Made by a program: the position numbers and the translations under genes. Below, piece by piece: positions 59,392 through 64,000 of a stretch of 64,000 nt of DNA. Under the pieces are notes generated by a model, which saw nothing but the letters and a program-made list of their open reading frames with translations, did no database searches and was not told the DNA's origin. Each line of letters begins with the position of its first letter. Within the stretch, counting starts at the first letter, position 1. Source of the stretch: Salvia splendens (Eukaryota > Streptophyta > Magnoliopsida > Lamiales > Lamiaceae); NCBI RefSeq assembly GCF_004379255.2, contig NC_056044.1, forward strand, positions 9,030,001 through 9,094,000, read 5' to 3'.

Positions 59392-60381
59392 TCAATAGGG
59401 AAGAATTGCATTTCTTGACCCTCTGCCATGTCCGAAGGAGAAGATGGATCTCCGGCTTCTGCTGCCGCCCTCTTCATTGCTCGGGGCCTCACCAGCTTGC
59501 CTGTTCTGCCGCAGAATCTCCTGAACTGACAGGTAAATGCAGCGGTCTGCAGCAGAGTCCATCGAGAAGGATCTTCTGATAGGTTGGATGCGGAATTGAT
59601 CATCCTTCTCTCCCAAGTTGATGACTTCATCTCCCATGATTGAACCGTGGCGAGCTTTCCTGTGCTTAGACTTGCCAAACTTTCTTGAAGAATGATTGCT
59701 TCTAGATTGCTGCACCAAGAACCTGCTCGAATCACCTCTCTCGTGCTGTCTGTTTTCAGACAAGGTAGCTCCATCCTCTCCACTTATTACAATCTCCAGA
59801 AACTCTTCATCACCTCCGAAGATGGAGCCCACCGCTGGCCGTGGTTCTTGAGGGGAGGAGTTTGGCGCAACGATCCTCTCTATCTTGTACCGGTTCCTGC
59901 CTGAGATTGCTGACCTGCACAGCGGGCAGTTGGAGTTGCTGAGCAGCCATACATCGATGCAGTCGAGATGGAATGCGTGGCTGCATTTGGGCAGAAGCCT
60001 TAGCATGTCGCTTTCTTGAAACTCATTGAGACATACCACACATTTGGAGATGCTGCTGCTCTCCCCTTGCTGCTTGCTGTATTGGAATGTTGGGATTTCT
60101 CTTATGAGAAGCTCGTTGAGGCCGCGGCTCTGCCACGATTCGGGGGAGTAGGATGCTGGTGGATCCTCATTGAGGCGCGCCCTCCGGGTGGGGAAGCGCC
60201 TCAAGGGGTCGATCAGGTGCCACCGGAAGCAGCACTTGGTGACGAAGATGTAGTAGCTCAGGAGCAGGAAGGCCGTGGCTGTGATGCCTAGTGCCGCGAC
60301 GGCTAGCATTGGGAACCCATCGTCGGAGACCGGAGGCGGAGGCTGGCCGTTGATGGGCGGTGGTACGGCTTGAGAGTTCAT
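59392..60381 (-). CDS. ATL-type RING-H2 E3 ubiquitin-protein ligase (329 aa)
   Basis: ATL proteins are membrane-anchored E3 ligases that pass ubiquitin from an E2 to substrates, often in defence or stress signalling. The single exon, typical of the family, has a Pro-rich N-terminus, one transmembrane helix (residues 24-48) and a GLD-like motif (GLNELLIREIPTFQY, 87-101). The RING-H2 has C114, C117, C133, H135, H138, C141, C152 and C155, with the family Trp at 145. All eight zinc ligands are present. The long basic/Ser-rich C-terminal tail fits the larger ATL1/ATL16/ATL51-54 type subgroup. The start is the first ATG after a TATA box at about 60656. Substrate unknown. It converges on the TPR gene, so shared regulation is unlikely. 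Confidence 0.93.
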   Translation of the reverse strand: MNSQAVPPPINGQPPPPVSDDGFPMLAVAALGITATAFLLLSYYIFVTKCCFRWHLIDPLRRFPTRRARLNEDPPASYSPESWQSRGLNELLIREIPTFQYSKQQGESSSISKCVVCLNEFQESDMLRLLPKCSHAFHLDCIDVWLLSNSNCPLCRSAISGRNRYKIERIVAPNSSPQEPRPAVGSIFGGDEEFLEIVISGEDGATLSENRQHERGDSSRFLVQQSRSNHSSRKFGKSKHRKARHGSIMGDEVINLGEKDDQFRIQPIRRSFSMDSAADRCIYLSVQEILRQNRQAGEAPSNEEGGSRSRRSIFSFGHGRGSRNAILPY

Positions 60382-60592
60382 AGGAGGGAGGAATATATGT
60401 GTGTTAGATAAGAAACTTGGATATTGGAGTGAATAGTTGAAAATTGATGAAGATAGGCTAAGTAATAATAAGATCCAACACCAAATGGGTTGACATAAGT
60501 TGAAGAAAATGATGATGTTAGCTAAGCAATCATAGGATCCAATTCCAAATGGGATGACATGTAGTTCAGGAGTTGAAAGAAAAAAAATTATG

Positions 60593-60663
60593 GAGAGAGA
60601 GAGAGAGAGAGAGAATTGTATGGGAAATTAAAAGTCAAGGTTATAGAAAAATGGCTTATATAG
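60593..60663 (-). promoter_or_regulatory. ATL gene core promoter and GA-repeat leader
   Basis: On the minus strand TATATAAG lies at 60655-60662. About 40 bp downstream in the transcript is an 11-unit GA/CT repeat (60593-60614), a common plant 5' UTR element. The distance to the ATG at 60381 is about 275 bp. Inferred from sequence only. Confidence 0.6.
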
Positions 60664-61854
60664 AAATATTTCAAGAAGAGTAGTGGCATGTGATGTGAAG
60701 ATGCTTAGACATAGAGACATGGGAGTTGGAGAAAAATGGGAAATTGAATAAAAGAATAACTTCTATGGCAGAATAGTTTTTAGTAATGTGAGATTTCCTG
60801 ATTTCAAGAATGTATTAAAGATTTATTTTGAGAAGATAGCATCATGATTAGTTCAAATTTTGTTGACTTATTGCTACACTTGACAGAAGTCAAAGTTTCT
60901 AATTTTGTAGAGTATTTATAGAAACGAGGTGGGTTGAAATTGGTAAATGTCTGTATTTCCAAAACCATTTTCACATGTCAAACAACACTCGGTGTACTAA
61001 GACACAATATTTTGTCAATATTTAATTTACAAAAAAAAGGTGATCTCAATGGGATTCTTCTCTACATTGTGGTTTGTTTAGTAGTAAAGTATATCATTCA
61101 TTCCATGGAAGGTGATAAAATATAGTTGATGACCAAAGTGCAGACATAATGTGAATGAAATAATTATGATAGGTGTGGAAGGAGATTAGGAAAAGAGGGA
61201 GGAGCGTGGGAGACTTCATCACTACTCTTTTTTTGAGCTATTGCCTAATTACTCTTTTTCTTGATCTAACCATTGTGAATTGGCAAGATCAAAGTAAAGT
61301 GTTACCCCTCATGAAAAATTAAGGAGATCAAACCGCAGCCAACTCATAGATGAGATATCCCAACAAGCTATTGCTTAATATCAGGTAAACGAAGTAACAA
61401 ATTGTTTAAACTATCTTATACTGTATTAATTTAAAGTGACACCCTTCATGTAACAAAACTACACGACCACCTAAACTGGGCTCCAGAAACTGAAACCAAA
61501 ACCGCAGGTAAACAATTCCTTCATGGTTTGGTTATGGTTCAACAATTGGTTCGACAATGAAACCCTCGGTAAGCAATCAGTCACGCTGGGGTGTGCCGTT
61601 CCAAATGCGCGAGACAGTAGCAATTCGGGCAATGACGCGCGATATCTCCACCCACACCCAACTATATGAAGATTTAATCAATCACATGAGATTTGGCAAC
61701 CGTTAGCTGATATCCTGCATCATTTTTCTTGCGTAGCTCTTGAGTGCGGTAGTTAATTTTCCGAACCACTTGATTTTAGGACTAAATAGTAAATTTTGAA
61801 TTTAAATTATGTAATTTTAGGATTTGAATTAAGTCATTTTCTTTCAGCAAAGTA
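60664..61854. other. ATL upstream intergenic region, no gene seen
   Basis: AT-rich, with no supported open frame, RNA gene or transposon border. Around 61480-61620 a less AT-rich stretch is present without recognisable coding. Confidence 0.6.
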
Positions 61855-62070
61855 CTACTCGAAAATAGTATCATGACCCTTCTCGCGTTTTCTTTCAATG
61901 TATTGCCTTTTAGCTCTAACTATCTGGGTAGGTTGTGAAAATAGAGTTGTTAGCCAAATAGCTATATCCTCGATCAGTTGATCGAGTTGTTCATTTCGTA
62001 GAACAATTTTTTCTTCTAAATCATTTTCTTCAAGAAGATTGGAAGTATCAAAATTAGAACTTGATGACAT
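61855..62070 (-). pseudogene. N-terminal relic of a Harbinger-type transposase (HARBI1-like)
   Basis: From the ATG at 62070 the 71-residue frame has a Ser/Asn/Glu-rich start and then RAKRQYIERKREKGHDTIFE. This resembles the start of plant Harbinger DDE transposases, just before the helix-turn-helix. The catalytic domain is missing. No inverted ends were located. Confidence 0.5.
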
Positions 62071-62164
62071 TTTTTGGGAAGAGCTGGTTCAATAATTGTG
62101 AGGATTTGTGTGTACTTTTCGTGAAGTATATATGTAAATATATAGTAGAAGTTATTTGTTGAGC

Positions 62165-62440
62165 ATAGGATTCCACCACTATCATTTGTGAGCACATAGG
62201 ATGTCATTGGATTCCACCACCACTTGTGATAAATAATGACTTGTCATCTAGTCATATTTTGATTTTCGTGGTTACATAGGATGTCATTGGATTCCTCCAC
62301 TACCACTTATGATAAAGAATGACTTGTCATCTAGTCTTTTTTTTTATTTTCGTCATTACAGGGATGTCATTGGATTCCTCTACCACCACTGGTGATAAAG
62401 AATGACTTGTCATCTAGTCATTTTTTTAATTTTCATGATA
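62165..62440. repeat. Imperfect tandem repeat, about 80-bp unit
   Basis: The phrase GATGTCATTGGATTCC recurs at 62200, 62280 and 62363 (periods 80 and 83), with a partial copy before. Each unit continues GACTTGTCATCTAGTC and a T-rich run. It lies just upstream of the transposase relic. Confidence 0.85.
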
Positions 62441-62502
62441 AAAGAATTGATTTTTTTGATTACATGGAATGTTATTAGTAATATGTTATAGTTAATTAAG
62501 TA

Positions 62503-62753
62503 CTCCATCCGTCCCCTAATAGGAGTCGCTCTTTGACCGGGCACGAGTTTTAAGAAATGTAGAGAAAAGTTGGTTGAAAAAGTTAGTGGAATGTAGGACC
62601 CACATTTTTATATTGATTTTATAATAAAATGTGAGTTGAGTGAGTTAGTGGAATGTGAGGCCTACTACCATTTATGGTAAAAATGAAGAGTGACTCTTAA
62701 TGGGGGACGACCCAAAATGGAAATTAACGACTCTTATTCGGGGACGGAGGGAG
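62503..62753. mobile_element. Stowaway-like MITE
   Basis: Ends CTCCATCCGTCCCC and the inverse of CTCCCTCCGTCCCC are flanked by TA (62501-62502 and 62754-62755). It is 251 bp and AT-rich inside. The near-canonical CTCCCTCCGTCCC terminus supports a mariner/Stowaway assignment. Confidence 0.85.
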
Positions 62754-63175
62754 TATTATTTATTAAATGATTTTTATTGAATTTAAAATACTAATTTAAT
62801 TATATTAGAAAATAAACCTATAAACTAAAAAGAAAATTGCCAGTAAGGAGAGGAGAATTATAAAATATAATCAGGCAATGGGACAAACTTTGATAATTTG
62901 AAAAATCTGAATCTCTTGTTCGTATCAAACATTGGCCGTAGGGCAAAAGCCGTTAAACATTATTATTGCTCTGAATGACGATGACACTTAATTTACATTT
63001 AATTATGGAGAGGCACATTTAATTTTATATTGCAGAAAGAGGTGTGCATTTCATCCACTAGTAGATGATTGCATAAATTTTAAAAAGAAATTCAACAGAT
63101 TCATTTTTAGTCAACAAGGCCAACAATAAAGTGGCACATGTCTTGACGCCCAATGGTACGAATGTATTTGTTGAT

Positions 63176-63259
63176 GAGCATTGTGTTAAAGAAGTACTTG
63201 TGTTGTTTTTTTTGATTGAGCATTGTGTTAAAGAAGTACTTGTGTTGTTTTTTTTGATG
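63176..63259. repeat. Two-copy 42-bp tandem duplication
   Basis: GAGCATTGTGTTAAAGAAG followed by TACTTGTGTTG and a T8 run is repeated twice, exactly, with a 42-bp period (63176 and 63218). It directly precedes the putative LTR start. Confidence 0.9.
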
Positions 63260-63264
63260 TAGTC

Positions 63265-64000
63265 TGTCACAACCGCCCTTTAGGGTTAATAAATATGGGC
63301 GATCGTGATTAAAAGAAATGAGTAAACAGACGAAGAAAACTAGGGTTTCAATAAATAGTTTAACCAATAATTAATATTTAAAAAAAAACGACTAAGGGTT
63401 TGACATTATCCAAAAGATATCAAGTTTTCAAATATCCAAATAATTAGGTTCAAAGCTAAATAAATGATGAGTAAAAATAATGTCTCAGCGGAAGCGTTCA
63501 AGAGAAAGAGTGATGTCATGTGTGGAGACACAACGACACTCGAAGTTCAAAGATAACCAAATAATACTTCAATTTTAATTGCTCAATACCACCAATTTCT
63601 CATCGCCGCTCAACCTGCACATAAGGAAAACACATGCAGGGCTGATAACTATAAAAATACTCAATGGACTTATGCCGAAAATAAGTTATCAAAATAATAT
63701 TTATCATGCCATCCATAAGTAACCATCGGGGTTTAGCTTTAGAAAGGCACGAGGCACTCAAAATCATTTCCATTGTAAAAGGTCGACTGATCAGTCATTT
63801 TCCCATAAACGTTAACCATATCTGCACATACATGACATGGAATGTGGCCACACACCAAGTCACTAGACCGGCCAACCCATACGCTAGCACACGGTCTACC
63901 AGGTGTACACTAATCCAAGTAGGGTTTGCGGCCCTACGAGGACTCGAATTCGATTTAAATAATAATGGCAAAAGTCACATCAGATAGGCACGTTAAAATC
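63265..64000 (+). mobile_element. Start of a probable gypsy LTR, runs off the window
   Basis: TGTCACAACCGCCC at 63265 is a start seen in many plant Ty3/gypsy (Tekay/Del-like) LTRs. It continues through CGGAAGCGTTC and a GC-richer tail with AGACCGGCC. The other end, target duplication and any coding part are outside the window. A short open frame at 63706-63987 has no family resemblance. Confidence 0.5.

Noticed and set aside
63706..63987. 93-codon frame at the window end
   Set aside because: Lies inside the putative LTR and shows no family resemblance.
1..64000. CRISPR arrays, operons, riboswitches or prophage genes
   Set aside because: The window is plant nuclear DNA with spliced genes and plant transposons. 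No regularly spaced array with unique spacers exists.

Overview
This window is nuclear DNA from a flowering plant, most likely a eudicot. The evidence is plant-type ATG9, ATL RING-H2 and NOTCHLESS exons with GT-AG introns, together with plant Ty1/copia, Athila-type Ty3/gypsy, PIF/Harbinger, hAT and Stowaway/Tourist transposons. Similarity to asterid (Lamiales-like) repeats is only an impression. Nothing bacterial, viral or organellar is present.

The dominant structure is a large inverted duplication. The left arm (1-17289, possibly continuing beyond the window) and the right arm (31729-52391) each carry a complete nine-exon ATG9 gene. The genes are transcribed outward, left on the minus strand and right on the plus strand. 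After subtracting transposons found in only one arm, the arms are about 11.06 and 11.01 kb, so they are the same ancestral segment. Five insertions are private to one arm, and the other arm keeps the matching empty site with a single target copy. In the left arm these are a hAT-like element (258-1138, 8-bp target duplication) and a nearly fresh copia element (3970-9304) in ATG9 intron 3. In the right arm they are a decayed copia element (32169-39531), a Tourist-like MITE (49506-49706) and a Harbinger element carrying ORF1 (49958-52038). Both ATG9 reading frames are open (872 and 866 codons).

The spacer (17290-31728) is a transposon graveyard. It holds a 5'-truncated Athila-type gypsy element on the minus strand (about 17287-25880) butted against the 3' half of a NOTCHLESS-like WD40 gene (about 25887-27228). 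Next comes a 5'-truncated L1-type LINE with a 15-bp target duplication (28535-30987) containing a nested tRNA-derived SINE (28741-29138), followed by two MITEs.

To the right of the duplication (52392-64000) lie a composite Harbinger-like element (52984-54771) ending about 110 bp before a two-exon organelle-targeted-looking TPR gene (54885-58639), and a convergent intronless ATL-type RING-H2 ubiquitin ligase gene (59392-60381, minus). The end of the window has a Harbinger transposase N-terminal relic, two tandem repeats, a Stowaway-like MITE and the start of what looks like a gypsy LTR (63265 to the window end).

The cellular genes do not form a pathway: autophagy membrane protein, TPR scaffold, ubiquitin ligase and a broken ribosome-biogenesis factor. 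The main biological interest is the recent inverted ATG9 duplication and the dated series of insertions that marks its two arms. A haplotype mis-join in the assembly must be excluded first.
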